From JADJOM01 sp046327715 (GTDB taxonomy: Bacteria; Gemmatimonadota; Gemmatimonadetes; Gemmatimonadales; GWC2-71-9), in the NCBI GenBank assembly GCA_046327715.1, contig JAXLXY010000014.1, positions 1-64,000 of the forward strand: a stretch of DNA of 64,000 nucleotides. Direction: 5' to 3'. The notes beneath the pieces were generated by a model that saw only the letters and a list, made by a program, of their open reading frames with translations, ran no database searches and was not told the origin of the DNA. A program made the position numbers and the translations under genes. Positions 7,693 to 16,662 of this stretch are shown here, in pieces. Within the stretch, counting starts at the first letter, position 1. Each line of letters begins with the position of its first letter.

Positions 7693-9111
7693 ATGCCCCT
7701 CGATGCCCGGAACGAACGCGCCACCCTCGAGCGCGCCGCCCAGCTTGCCCTCACCTACCTCGGCGGGCTCGACGCCGCCCCGGTGGCCACGACCGTCCCG
7801 CTCGCGGAGCTGCGGCGGCGCTTTGCGCGGCCGCTCCCGGACGCCGGCGTGGATCCGGTCACGGTCATCGAGGACCTCGCGCGGGACACCGCCGGCGGGC
7901 TGCTCGGCACGGCGGGGGGCCGGTTCTATGGCTGGGTGATCGGCGGCGGGCTCCCCGCGGCGATCGGCGCGGACTGGCTCACCGCGGCGTGGGACCAGAA
8001 CGCGGGGCTCTACGCGGCGGGGCCCGCGGCGGCGGTGGTGGAGGAGGTCTGCGGCGAATGGCTCAAGGAGCTCTTCGGGCTGCCGGCGACCGCCTCGTTT
8101 GCGCTGGTCACCGGTTGCCAGATGGCGCACGTGACCTGCCTGGCGGCGGCACGCCATGCCCTGCTGGCGCGGGCGGGCTGGGACGTGAACCGGGACGGCC
8201 TCGCGGGCGCGCCGCCGATCCGGGTGCTCACCTCCGACGCGGTACACGGCACCACGGTGCGGGCCGCCAAGCTGCTCGGGCTCGGCACGGCGCACATCAC
8301 CCTGCTGCCGAGCGACGAGGCCTCGCGGCTCACCCCCGAGACGCTGGGCGGCGCGCTGGCGCGGGAGCCGGGGCGCCCCACCATCGTGGTGCTGCAGGCG
8401 GGCGACGTGAATACGGGCGCCTTCGACCGCTTTCCCGGGCTCATCGCGCGGGCGCACGACGCCGGCGCGTGGGTGCACGTGGATGGCGCCATGGGCCTGT
8501 GGTGCCATGCCACCCCCCGCCTGCGCCACCTCCTCACCGGCGTGGCGCAGGCCGACAGCTGGGCCACCGACGGCCACAAGTGGCTCAACGTCCCGTATGA
8601 CAGCGGCTACGCCTTCGTGGCCCACCCCGACCACCACCGCGCCGGGATGGAGCACCGGGCGAGCTACCTGGTGCACGCCGATGACGTCCGGGACCAGCTC
8701 GACTGGACCCCGGAGCACTCGCGGCGGGCGCGGGGCTTTGCCACCTACGCGGCGCTCCGGGAGCTGGGGCGCGCCGGGGTGGCCGAACTGGTGGAGCGCA
8801 ACAGCCGGCAGGCCGGGGAGCTCGTCACCCGGATCGGGGCGCTGCCGCACGCGCGGGCCGTGGCGGTGTCCGAGATGAACCAGGGGCTGGTGCGCTTCCA
8901 CGATCCGCGGCCCGGCGCCACCGAGGCCGACCACGACCGGCGCACCGACGCCGTGATGGCGACCATCAACGCCAGCGGCGAGGCGTACTTCACCGGCACC
9001 ACCTGGCGGGGCATGCGCTGCATGCGGGTGTCGGTCTCCTGCTGGCGCACCACCCAGGCCGACGTCGACCGGGCGGTGGCGGCCGCGGCGACGGCCCTCC
9101 GCGCGGGCTGA
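7693..9111 (+). CDS. PLP-dependent group II decarboxylase family protein
   Basis: Codes for 472 residues, the usual size of group II amino acid decarboxylases (aromatic amino acid, glutamate, diaminobutyrate types). The PLP lysine is Lys296 in TDGHKWLN; the Asp that pairs with the PLP nitrogen is in HVDGAMGLW (near residue 264); the pyridine-stacking region is FALVTGCQMAHVTCL. The sequence does not tell which amino acid is decarboxylated, and members of this branch can also act as aldehyde synthases. It stands alone, 80 bases after the metallopeptidase-like gene. Confidence 0.88.
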   Translation: MPLDARNERATLERAAQLALTYLGGLDAAPVATTVPLAELRRRFARPLPDAGVDPVTVIEDLARDTAGGLLGTAGGRFYGWVIGGGLPAAIGADWLTAAWDQNAGLYAAGPAAAVVEEVCGEWLKELFGLPATASFALVTGCQMAHVTCLAAARHALLARAGWDVNRDGLAGAPPIRVLTSDAVHGTTVRAAKLLGLGTAHITLLPSDEASRLTPETLGGALAREPGRPTIVVLQAGDVNTGAFDRFPGLIARAHDAGAWVHVDGAMGLWCHATPRLRHLLTGVAQADSWATDGHKWLNVPYDSGYAFVAHPDHHRAGMEHRASYLVHADDVRDQLDWTPEHSRRARGFATYAALRELGRAGVAELVERNSRQAGELVTRIGALPHARAVAVSEMNQGLVRFHDPRPGATEADHDRRTDAVMATINASGEAYFTGTTWRGMRCMRVSVSCWRTTQADVDRAVAAAATALRAG

Positions 9112-9113
9112 GA

Positions 9114-9142
9114 TTGCCCGCGGCGGCGCACCGGATAGCTTG
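9114..9142 (+). promoter_or_regulatory. Predicted promoter, TTG-N19-TAGCTTG
   Basis: TTG at 9114-9116, 19 bases, TAGCTTG at 9136-9142, 40 bases before the ATG at 9183. One of the best matches to the common architecture. Confidence 0.55.
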
Positions 9143-9182
9143 CAGCAGGCGGGTTCCCGCCCCCCGCCGCCCCCGGAGCTGC

Positions 9183-9641
9183 ATGCGCATCGCCCAGGCC
9201 CACAGCGAACTGGTCGCCGCCCTCGCCGGGGCGGCGCTCGACCCCGACGCCCTCGAACCCTGGCCGGCGTGGAAGGTCTTCAAGCAGTACCTCCACCGTG
9301 AGGTGGAGGACGGCTACGACGCCGCCTCGCTCCAGTTCGGCCGCTTCCCCGCCGACGAGGTGGGCGCCCAGGAAGAGGCGGGGCTCTTCCTGGTACGGCA
9401 GTTCAGCGAGCGCGCCGGGGCCGAGGGTGAGGATGCCCTCGTGGGGCGGGTGATCATCGAGCTCACCTATGACGCCTGGCCGTTCCTCGCCTTCCCGCCG
9501 GTGGCGGTGTGGACCCACGACTTCCGCACGCTCGAGGAGTGGGCCAGCGTCGTCGAGGGGACGGCGGCGTTCCAGGAAGCCATGAACCGGCAGCCCACCG
9601 GTTCCGTGGTGTACTATGACGAGGGCACGGAGGAGGCATGA
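9183..9641 (+). CDS. Hypothetical cytosolic protein
   Basis: Codes for 152 residues, acidic and without membrane segments. The motif-like segments WPAWKVFKQYLHREVEDGYDAASLQFG and VVYYDEGTEE look conserved, but no family is recognised. The start at 9183 is preferred because it follows the predicted promoter and drops a low-complexity extension. Its stop overlaps the next start (ATGA). Confidence 0.6.
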   Translation: MRIAQAHSELVAALAGAALDPDALEPWPAWKVFKQYLHREVEDGYDAASLQFGRFPADEVGAQEEAGLFLVRQFSERAGAEGEDALVGRVIIELTYDAWPFLAFPPVAVWTHDFRTLEEWASVVEGTAAFQEAMNRQPTGSVVYYDEGTEEA

Positions 9642-9901
9642 GCGTACTGAGCGCCACCACACCGGCGGCCGGACGGCCGGTGCCGAGAGCGGTGCTGGCC
9701 GCCGGCGGGCTCGCCCTGGCGGGGCTCGCGGTGTGGATCGTCCTTGGCCTGTACCAGGCGCGCGGCACCCGGGAGTGCCTCCGCCGCTACGGTGAGGCCC
9801 GCAGCGCCGCCGACACCGCGCGGGTTGACGCGCTGGTCCCTGGACCCGCGGGCCCGGAGGCCCACTCCTGCGGGTTCACGCGGCGGGCCGCGCGGTGGTA
9901 G
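9638..9901 (+). CDS. Small single-pass membrane protein, unknown
   Basis: Codes for 87 residues with one hydrophobic helix (about residues 18-42) followed by a charged tail with two Cys residues. It is translationally coupled to the preceding gene by ATGA overlap, which supports it as genuine. Function unknown. Confidence 0.55.
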   Translation: MSVLSATTPAAGRPVPRAVLAAGGLALAGLAVWIVLGLYQARGTRECLRRYGEARSAADTARVDALVPGPAGPEAHSCGFTRRAARW

Positions 9902-9966
9902 CCGCGGCAGCGCACGGCCTGGTGTGACCGCCCACTCGTGCTGAGCCCCCCGCGGCCACCCCGCCA

Positions 9967-9995
9967 GCGGGGCGGCCGACCTCCGGGGTATCTTT
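9967..9995 (+). promoter_or_regulatory. Predicted promoter region with TATCTTT, shared by two paralogues
   Basis: TATCTTT at 9989-9995 is preceded by a GCGGGGCGG-CCGACC block that recurs in front of the paralogous gene at 18846. Conservation of an upstream block next to paralogous genes suggests a shared control site or a duplication that included the promoter. Confidence 0.45.
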
Positions 9996-10069
9996 CGCCC
10001 GCGCCACCCAGCCCCCAGACCAGCGACGCTCCTGCTCTGGCGACCACTCGCCCCACCAGGAGACCCGTC

Positions 10070-10429
10070 ATGTCCGCACCGACATCCGCCGAGAAGCGCG
10101 CTCGCGCCACGACCCTCACCGCGCCCCATGCCGCCGACCCGATTTCCGGCAACCTCGAGGTGCAGTGGGCCAGCGCATTCGACCGGCTGTGCTACGATGT
10201 CTCGGCACCGGCGATGCCGCGCAAGCACCCCGAGCGCTACGACACCCTGCTGGCCGAGCTCACCGCGGGCACCGGCTGCACCGAGGACGAGGTGCTGAGC
10301 CACGGGCAGAAGGTGCGCAGCATGCTCTTCTTCGCGGAGGACAAGCTGGCGCGGCAGGGCGTGATGGCGCGGCTCGCCGCCAACCAGCGACACCCGTACC
10401 GCCTGGCGCCGGTGCCCCAGAGCTTCTAG
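10070..10429 (+). CDS. Paralogue A of a 119-residue family of unknown function
   Basis: Codes for 119 residues, soluble. The conserved core shared with the protein at 18846 includes WAS-FD, P-DTLLAELTAGTGCTEDE and HGQKVRSMLFFAED-LAR-GV. By my ungapped count 48 of 92 aligned residues are identical. The predicted fold is mostly helical in the C-terminal half; the two conserved Cys residues (in LCYDVS and TGCTED) could be functional. AGGAGA precedes the ATG at 10070. No known family is recognised. Confidence 0.65.
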   Translation: MSAPTSAEKRARATTLTAPHAADPISGNLEVQWASAFDRLCYDVSAPAMPRKHPERYDTLLAELTAGTGCTEDEVLSHGQKVRSMLFFAEDKLARQGVMARLAANQRHPYRLAPVPQSF

Positions 10430-10532
10430 CCTCCGCGGCCGCCGGCGCCCCGCCCCGGGGATTGCCGGCGCCGCCGCCCCGCGGCAGTATTCGCGTTCAT
10501 GCGTCGCCCCGTGCCCCCTGCTCCCGCGGGTC

Positions 10533-11057
10533 ATGCCTGAACATCCCCCCGTCATCGAACGCCTCGCCCGCCCGGCAAGCGAGGCCGACCTGCGCGCCCT
10601 GGCCGAGCTGCTGGCCGACGCGGTGAACGCCGGCTCGGCGGTGAGCTTCCTGCCCCCGCTGACGGTGGAGCGCGCGCTCGGCTGGTGGCGGGACACCCTC
10701 GCCGAGTCGGGGCCGGGGGCCGTGTTCCTGGTGGCGCGCGACGCGAAGGGCATTGCCGGTGGCGTGCAGGTGCATCCGGCCTGGGCGCCGAACCAGCCGC
10801 ATCGCGGCGACATCGCCAAGCTGATCGTGCACCGGCGCGCGCGGGGGCAGGGGCTGGGCACCCGGCTGATGGAGGCGGCGGAAGCGGCGGCGCGCGCGGC
10901 GGGGCTCACGCTGCTCACCCTCGACACGAAGCGGGGTGACACCGCCGAGCGGCTGTACCGCCGGCTGGGCTGGACGGAGATGGGGTCGATCCCCGGTTTT
11001 GCGATCAACCCGGACGGCTCGCCCCAGGAATCGGTGTTCTTCTACAAGCACCTGTGA
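10533..11057 (+). CDS. GNAT family N-acetyltransferase
   Basis: Codes for 174 residues. The acetyl-CoA pyrophosphate-binding motif A is RARGQGLGTRLMEAAE (about residues 104-119), preceded by the AKLIVHRR strand and followed by the LLTLDTKRGDTAERLYRRLGW motif B region. This is the complete GNAT core. The acetyl acceptor is unknown. The N-terminal residues contain the helical pair typical of the family. Confidence 0.9.
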   Translation: MPEHPPVIERLARPASEADLRALAELLADAVNAGSAVSFLPPLTVERALGWWRDTLAESGPGAVFLVARDAKGIAGGVQVHPAWAPNQPHRGDIAKLIVHRRARGQGLGTRLMEAAEAAARAAGLTLLTLDTKRGDTAERLYRRLGWTEMGSIPGFAINPDGSPQESVFFYKHL

Positions 11058-11086
11058 TCGGTCGGCGGGGCCAGGCCTGAAGCGAC

Positions 11087-11118
11087 GGGGGAGCGGCGCC
11101 GGACGGCGTCGCTCCCCC
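11087..11118. terminator. Bidirectional hairpin between convergent genes
   Basis: GGGGGAGCGGCGCC (11087-11100) pairs with the facing arm at 11105-11118 with a single G-T pair and a four-base loop. It lies between the convergent GNAT and methyltransferase genes. There is no T-run, so it would be a GC-rich hairpin of either strand. Confidence 0.6.
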
Positions 11119-11134
11119 GCGCGCGCCGAGGCGG

Positions 11135-11998
11135 CTACCGGACCCGCGCCTGCACCTCGAGGTACTCACCGAGCACCGCGGTGCCGCCATCGGTGGCCCG
11201 GTTGTGCTCGGTGAAGAGCCGGGTGAGCTCTGCCCGCAGCGCGACGGCTCCGGCGGCGGAGGCGGCCTTGAGGGTGGCCACCGTCGGCCCGTAGTAGGTG
11301 GCGAAGATCTCGGTCACCGCCGCGGGCGGCACCGGGAAGCGCAGCTCCATCAGCTGCCGGGTGCAGGTCAGCTCACGCACTCCGGCACCGAGCCGCGCCT
11401 GCACCACCGACTCCTCGCCCCAGGCCAGCGGGCTCGGGATGCCGGCCGGGGGCGGCACCACCGCCACGTGCGCCCGCAGCATGTGGCCGACAAACCCCTG
11501 CGGGGTCCAGTTGGCCAGCGCGATCCGCCCGCCCGATCGGACCACCCGCAGCAGCTCCGCCGCCGCCCGCTCAGGGCGGTAGGCGAACATCACCCCGAAC
11601 ATCGACATCGCCAGGTCGAAGCGGGCGTCGCCGTAGGGCAGCGCCTCGGCATCGCCGACGTCGAGCTGCACCGTGGCACCGGCGGCCGCAGCCTCCGCGG
11701 CGGCCTCCTCGATCAGGTTCGGCGCGATATCCACGCCGGTGACGACGGCGCCGGCACGGGCCGCCGGGATGGCCAGGTTGCCGGTGCCGCAGGCCACATC
11801 GAGGACCTGCTCGCCCGGCCGCACCGCCAGCCGCCCCACGAACGCGGCGGCGCCGGTCGCGAAGCTGCGCGCGATCGGGAGGAAGTCGGCCCCGCCCCAG
11901 ATGGCACGGGCGCGGGTAGTGAGGGGGTCGTCGGCGACCCGGCGGATGGTGCCGTGCACACCGGGGAGGTCGGCGCAGGGGATGAGGTCGGGGGACAT
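11135..11998 (-). CDS. Class I SAM-dependent methyltransferase
   Basis: Codes for 287 residues. Motif I is VLDVACGTGN (residues 65-74), followed by the acidic strand end VTGVDIAP, the LDVGDAEALPYGDARFDLAMSMFGVMF motif II region and a LLRVVRSGGRIALANWTP post-II motif. This places it in the UbiE/COQ5-like Methyltransf_11/25 group. Substrate unknown; the C-terminal third is a family-specific cap. Confidence 0.9.
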   Translation of the reverse strand: MSPDLIPCADLPGVHGTIRRVADDPLTTRARAIWGGADFLPIARSFATGAAAFVGRLAVRPGEQVLDVACGTGNLAIPAARAGAVVTGVDIAPNLIEEAAAEAAAAGATVQLDVGDAEALPYGDARFDLAMSMFGVMFAYRPERAAAELLRVVRSGGRIALANWTPQGFVGHMLRAHVAVVPPPAGIPSPLAWGEESVVQARLGAGVRELTCTRQLMELRFPVPPAAVTEIFATYYGPTVATLKAASAAGAVALRAELTRLFTEHNRATDGGTAVLGEYLEVQARVR

Positions 11999-12151
11999 GC
12001 CAGCTCCTTCGTCAGCAGAGGGGATGCGCGCCCTCGTGGCGCACGGGCACCATACTGCGTCAGGCGCCCCGATCCTCCTATGACTGTCCGTCCCGACTTC
12101 CTGCCCGGGCGTCCCGGGACGGCACCGGGTGTCGTGGAATGCGGCGGGGGG

Positions 12152-13108
12152 CTAGGCGGGCACGAGCCGGCGGCGCTCGCGCCAGGCGCCGGGCGCGAGC
12201 CCGGTGGCCTTCTTGAACGCGCGGCTGAACGCGGCCTCGGAGTCGTAGCCCACCTCGGCGGCGATGGCCGCCACCTTGGCGGCCGACTGCGCCAGCCGGG
12301 TGGCCGCGACCTGCATCCGCCACTGGGTGAGGTACTGCATGGGCGGCTGGCCAACGATCTGGGTGAATCGGTCGGAGAGGCTGGTGCGGGAGCTGCCGGC
12401 CTCGCGGGCAAGGTCGATGAGGGTCCAGGGGTGCGCCGGCTGGTGGTGGATGAGGGCGAGCACGCGGCCGACCACGTCGTCACGCAGGCCGGCGAGCCAG
12501 CCGGTCTGCCCCGGCGGCAGCTCGTCGAGGTAGCGTCGCAGCACCTCGATGAACATCAGCTCGGCCAGGCGGGTCAGGACACAGTCCGCGCCGGCGCGGC
12601 CGCGGCGGGATTCCTCCGTGACCTGCCCGGTGAACGCGCTGAGCCAGGCGCTCGAGAGGCCCCGCAGGTGGAGCCGCCGGGGCAGCGCCGCGAGCAGCGG
12701 GTTGAAGGGGCGCCGGTCGCAGCCCAGGAAGCCGCAGACGAAGCCCGCGCCGCGCGGGCCGTGGGTGCCGAGCTGCAGGGTGCGGGGGAAGCGGTCCGGG
12801 GCGGCGGTGTTCACGTCGGGGCCGACCCGCACCCCGCGGCCGCTCGACATCAGGTGCGGGTCGCCGTGGGGAAAGACGATCACGTCGCCGGGCAGGAGCT
12901 CCACCTGCTCCTCGCCGAGCAGCCCGCCGAAGGCGCGGCCCTCGGTGAGGATGTGGTACGAGATCAGGTGCTCGGAACCGGGGAGGATCCGGGGGGAGAG
13001 TTCGCTCGCGGCGACCGCCGCGATGCTCCACGGCGCCACGGCCTCGACCGAGAAGAAGAACGCCCCGTCGAGGCGGATCACGCGGAGGAGGTCGGAGAGG
13101 GGATCCAT
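12152..13108 (-). CDS. AraC family regulator with N-terminal cupin
   Basis: Codes for 318 residues. Residues 1-200 form a cupin_6-like sensor (LLPGDVIVFPHGDPHLMSS, then RRPFNPLLAALP), and residues 215-315 form the two helix-turn-helix motifs of the AraC domain (IDLAREAGSSRTSLSDRF and AAIAAEVGYDSEAAFSRAFKKATG). A TAGAATT element (13117-13123, minus strand) ends 8 bases before the start, suggesting a leaderless message. Many relatives control adjacent oxidoreductase genes; here the divergent neighbour is the M1-like gene. Confidence 0.9.
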   Translation of the reverse strand: MDPLSDLLRVIRLDGAFFFSVEAVAPWSIAAVAASELSPRILPGSEHLISYHILTEGRAFGGLLGEEQVELLPGDVIVFPHGDPHLMSSGRGVRVGPDVNTAAPDRFPRTLQLGTHGPRGAGFVCGFLGCDRRPFNPLLAALPRRLHLRGLSSAWLSAFTGQVTEESRRGRAGADCVLTRLAELMFIEVLRRYLDELPPGQTGWLAGLRDDVVGRVLALIHHQPAHPWTLIDLAREAGSSRTSLSDRFTQIVGQPPMQYLTQWRMQVAATRLAQSAAKVAAIAAEVGYDSEAAFSRAFKKATGLAPGAWRERRRLVPA

Positions 13109-13279
13109 GGAGCCCGAATTCTACCGGGCGGGCCGTGGCCGCGCGAGGCGGGGCGTTGCAGAACGTACCGCATGACAAGTGGCACCACGCTGGCACCTGG
13201 AATGGCGCTGTCGGTGGAACCATTCCAGGCGTAGGCTCTGGCAGGCGCGCGCCCATCCCGGGCCCGCCGCTCCCTCGTG

Positions 13280-15925
13280 ATGGTGCCACCCCCGATGCCC
13301 GCCACCCCGCCCCGACCCCTCCGCCTGGCCGCGCTGCTCTCCCTGCTCCTCGGCACGACGCTCGCCGCGGCCCGGCCGTCGGTGCCCGAGCCGCCTGCGC
13401 GCCGCCGGACGGTCGACGTGAAGCACCTGGTCCTCGACCTGCGCTTCGACTGGGCCGCGCGGCGAGCCACGGGGACGGCCACCCTCACGCTCGCCCCCCT
13501 GCGCGCCACGGACCACGTGACCCTCGACGCGGGGCACCTGGGCATCGAGGCGGTGACCCTGGATGACGGGACGCCGCTGGCATTCACCTACGACGGCGGC
13601 GACCAGGATGACGGCCTGCGGATCCGGCTTGGCGAGGCCCGGCCCGCCGGCCGGGACCTGACGCTGCGCATCGCGTACCATACCACCTGGCAGAACCGGT
13701 CCGACCCCCTCAACCTGGGCGGCAGCGACGGGCCGGGCCTTCGCTTCTTCTCCCCGACCACCACCGAACCGATGAAGCGGCGGCAGCTCTGGAGCCAGGG
13801 GTTGCCCGCGGGGAACCGCTACTGGTTTCCCGGCTACGACGCGCCGGACGACTGGCGCACCACCGAGCTGTTCCTGACGGTCGACGCGCCGCTGGTGGCG
13901 CTGGGCAACGGGACGCTCGTGGACACGCGCGACCACCCGGACGGCACCCGCACCTTCCACTGGCGCGCGGAGCGGCCGCACGCCAACCACCTGACCGCGA
14001 TCGTGATCGGCGACTACGCCGCCGTCCGGCAGGAGGCGGCGGGCGTGGCGCTCGAGAGCTGGGGCTACCCCGACGAGGTGGCCGCGGTGGAGGCCACGGT
14101 GGAGCGGCTGCCGGCGATGCTCCGGTTCTTTGCCGAGGCCACCGGCGCGCCCTACCCCGGGCCGCGTTACGCGCAGGCCTTCGTGCAGGACCTGCCCTGG
14201 GGCGCCGGCAACCACGGCCTGGCCACGCTCACGGAAAACATGATCGACGACTTCCGCACCCACGCCGACTGGCGCTACCTGTGGGATGGGCTGGAGGCGG
14301 AGGCGCTGGCCGCCCAGTGGCTGGGCGGGCTCTACTCGCCGCGCGACTGGCGCGACACCTGGCTCACCCGGGGCGCCGCGCACTACTTCGACGGCCTCTT
14401 CAACGAGCGGGTGAATGGGCGCACCGAGTTCCTGCTGTGGCAGCTCGCCGGCGACCAGGCCACCGCCCTCGGCGACTGGAACGCCGGTCTCCGGCGCCCG
14501 GTGGTCCCGGCCGACCCCGACAGCGGCCGCGCCTGGGCGCTCGACAACACGCCGTGGGCCCGCGGCGCCCTGGTGCTGCACCAGCTCCGCGCGCAGCTCG
14601 GCGACGCGCGCTTTGCGCGGGCGATGCGGCACTTCGTGGCGACCGCCGCCGGCCGGCCGGTCAGCACGGCGGACTTCCAGCGCGCGGTCGAAGCCGCAAG
14701 CGGCGAGCGGCTCGGCTGGTTCTTCGACCAGTGGGTGCACGGGATCGGGCACCCGGTGTTCGTGGTGACCCGCGCCTACGACTCGGCGCGCGGCCGGCTC
14801 ACCCTGCGGGTGCGGCAGGTCCAGACGCCGGACCCGAAGGCCCCCGCCCCGCAGGTGCGCTGGTTTCGTGGCTGGGTGGAGGTGGAGGTCGACGACCGGG
14901 TCGAGCGGGTGTGGCTCGCGCCCCGCGAGGACAACGTGCTCTCCCTGGCGGCACCGACGGCGCCGCGGCTGGTGCACTTCGACTTCGAGAGCGCGTGGCT
15001 CAAGGAGCTCACCTTCGAGAAGCCGCTCGAGGAGCTGCTGTACCAGGTGGCGCACGACCGCGACGTCCTCGGACGCCGCTGGGCGATGGGCGAACTGACC
15101 GCGCGCGCGCGCCACGACTCGACCTCGCCCGCCACGCGGTCCCGGATCGCGGAGGCGCTGTGGCAGGTGGCGCTCGGCGATGGGTACTGGCGCGAGCGCG
15201 CCGGCGCCCTCGCGCGGCTGCAGGCCCTGCTCGCCCCCGCGGCAGCCGACGGGCCGGTGACGCTCGACAGCGCCACGACCGGGCGGCTCAAGACGCTGAT
15301 CCGCACGGAACGATCCTGGCTCCGCGCGGCCGCCCTCCGCTTCCTCGGCACCACCCGCGATACCGCCTGGGCGGCACTCTACCTCGAGGCCATGCGGGAG
15401 GAAAGCCACCCCGTGATCAACGCGGCCGCGCACGCGCTGGGCCTGAGCCGGAGCCCCGGGGCGTACGACGCGCTCACCGCGCTGGGCCGCATCCCTTCAT
15501 GGAAGGGGGAGAACCGGCTGAGCGCCCTGCTCGGGCTCAAGGCCCTCGGCGACCCGCGCGGCGGGGACGCCGCACTGGAGGCGGTGGCCGACGTGACCTC
15601 CACGCGCTGGTACCTCGCGACCTCCACCTGGGACTTCCGGCTGGCGGGGGCGGAGACGCTGGTGGCGCTGAGCCAGGGCGACCGCGCGGTGCCGCTCGTC
15701 CTCTCGCGGCTGGAGCGGGCGCTGGCCGAGGATGACCTCAACGACGTCTTCAGCAACGTGTTGCTGCTCATCACCCTGGCCGACCCGCGGGGCGCGGCGG
15801 TCTTCGACCGGCTGCGGGCGCACTACCACGACGATCCCCGGGCGCTGGCGGCGGTTGAGGTGTACGCGACCCAATTCCAGGAGGCAGTGGCAGCGCGGCA
15901 GGCCTCCGGGCGCGCCGGCAGCTGA
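13280..15925 (+). CDS. M1 aminopeptidase-like protein with destroyed zinc site and HEAT-like tail
   Basis: Codes for 881 residues with a signal peptide (APLL-like hydrophobic run ending near LAAARP); ATG 13295 is an alternative start. The fold follows M1 aminopeptidases: an N-terminal beta-saddle, the substrate loop, the zinc helix and a C-terminal region of helical repeats. However, GAMEN reads GAGNH (14201-14215), the HELAH zinc motif reads EALAA (14300-14314), and the second zinc Glu (WLNEG) reads TRG with Arg at 14369. All zinc ligands and the catalytic Glu are therefore replaced. It is probably a secreted pseudoenzyme or scaffold. Residues after about 600 form a HEAT-like array. Confidence 0.75.
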   Translation: MVPPPMPATPPRPLRLAALLSLLLGTTLAAARPSVPEPPARRRTVDVKHLVLDLRFDWAARRATGTATLTLAPLRATDHVTLDAGHLGIEAVTLDDGTPLAFTYDGGDQDDGLRIRLGEARPAGRDLTLRIAYHTTWQNRSDPLNLGGSDGPGLRFFSPTTTEPMKRRQLWSQGLPAGNRYWFPGYDAPDDWRTTELFLTVDAPLVALGNGTLVDTRDHPDGTRTFHWRAERPHANHLTAIVIGDYAAVRQEAAGVALESWGYPDEVAAVEATVERLPAMLRFFAEATGAPYPGPRYAQAFVQDLPWGAGNHGLATLTENMIDDFRTHADWRYLWDGLEAEALAAQWLGGLYSPRDWRDTWLTRGAAHYFDGLFNERVNGRTEFLLWQLAGDQATALGDWNAGLRRPVVPADPDSGRAWALDNTPWARGALVLHQLRAQLGDARFARAMRHFVATAAGRPVSTADFQRAVEAASGERLGWFFDQWVHGIGHPVFVVTRAYDSARGRLTLRVRQVQTPDPKAPAPQVRWFRGWVEVEVDDRVERVWLAPREDNVLSLAAPTAPRLVHFDFESAWLKELTFEKPLEELLYQVAHDRDVLGRRWAMGELTARARHDSTSPATRSRIAEALWQVALGDGYWRERAGALARLQALLAPAAADGPVTLDSATTGRLKTLIRTERSWLRAAALRFLGTTRDTAWAALYLEAMREESHPVINAAAHALGLSRSPGAYDALTALGRIPSWKGENRLSALLGLKALGDPRGGDAALEAVADVTSTRWYLATSTWDFRLAGAETLVALSQGDRAVPLVLSRLERALAEDDLNDVFSNVLLLITLADPRGAAVFDRLRAHYHDDPRALAAVEVYATQFQEAVAARQASGRAGS

Positions 15926-15969
15926 CGCGGGGCGTGGGAGACGCGGGCACCGCCCGCCCGGGAATCGCC

Positions 15970-15976
15970 TAGATTC
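15970..15976 (+). promoter_or_regulatory. Predicted -7/-10 element TAGATTC, leaderless
   Basis: TAGATTC ends only 4 bases before the ATG at 15981, so transcription would begin at or next to the start codon. Confidence 0.45.
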
Positions 15977-15980
15977 CGGC

Positions 15981-16613
15981 ATGCGTGTCCTCCTGGTCCA
16001 CGGCCTCGGGCGCACCCCGGCGAGCCTGCTGCTGCTGCACCGCGCCCTGCGGCGGGCGGGACATGCGCCGGCTTCCTTCTCCTACTACGCCTTCGCCGAG
16101 TCGTACGACGCCATCCGGCGGCGCCTAGTGGCGCGGCTGCAGGCCTTGGCCGCGACGCCCGAGCCGGTGGCGCTCATCGGGCACTCGCTCGGCGGGCTGC
16201 TGCTGCGCCACGCCGTCGCCGATGCGCCCGCGTTGCAGGTCCATCGCCTCGTCATGCTGGGCACACCCAACCGGCCGCCGCGGCGCGCGGCCAGTGCCAT
16301 CCGCTGGCTGCCGTTCCGGGTCCTTGCCCGGAGCTGCGGCGCGGTGCTCGCCTCCGAGCGCGCCTACGCCGACATCCCCGAGCCACGGGTGCCGTACACG
16401 CTCATCGCCGGCACGGCGGGCTACCGGCTGCTGGGCCGGCCGTTCCGTGGCGAGCCGCACGACGGCTTCGTGGCGGTGGGCGAGACCCTGATCCGCGACG
16501 CCGACCAGCCGGTGCTCCTGCCGGTGGACCACACCTTCATGATGAATGACCCGGGGCTGCAGCAGATCGTGCTCCAGCTGCTCGAGGAGGCCCCGCGACC
16601 CGTCCCTGCCTGA
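15981..16613 (+). CDS. Alpha/beta-hydrolase, lipase-like
   Basis: Codes for 210 residues. It opens with VLLVHGLGRTPASLLLL, the oxyanion-hole strand of alpha/beta-hydrolases, and carries the nucleophile elbow GHSLGG (Ser near residue 64). A DHTFM segment (around residue 187) holds a catalytic His candidate. It resembles the class 2 lipase/PGAP1-like esterases. No signal peptide, so it acts in the cytosol unless exported otherwise. Confidence 0.85.
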   Translation: MRVLLVHGLGRTPASLLLLHRALRRAGHAPASFSYYAFAESYDAIRRRLVARLQALAATPEPVALIGHSLGGLLLRHAVADAPALQVHRLVMLGTPNRPPRRAASAIRWLPFRVLARSCGAVLASERAYADIPEPRVPYTLIAGTAGYRLLGRPFRGEPHDGFVAVGETLIRDADQPVLLPVDHTFMMNDPGLQQIVLQLLEEAPRPVPA

Positions 16614-16633
16614 GACCGGCGCCACGCGCCTGC

Positions 16634-16641
16634 TACCTTTG
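16634..16641 (+). promoter_or_regulatory. Predicted -7 element TACCTTTG
   Basis: A full TAnnTTTG match 21 bases before the ATG at 16663, with a GAGGAG ribosome site between. No clear upstream element is visible because it lies in the preceding gene. Confidence 0.5.
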
Positions 16642-16662
16642 GTGCTCACCGTGAGGAGCCGC

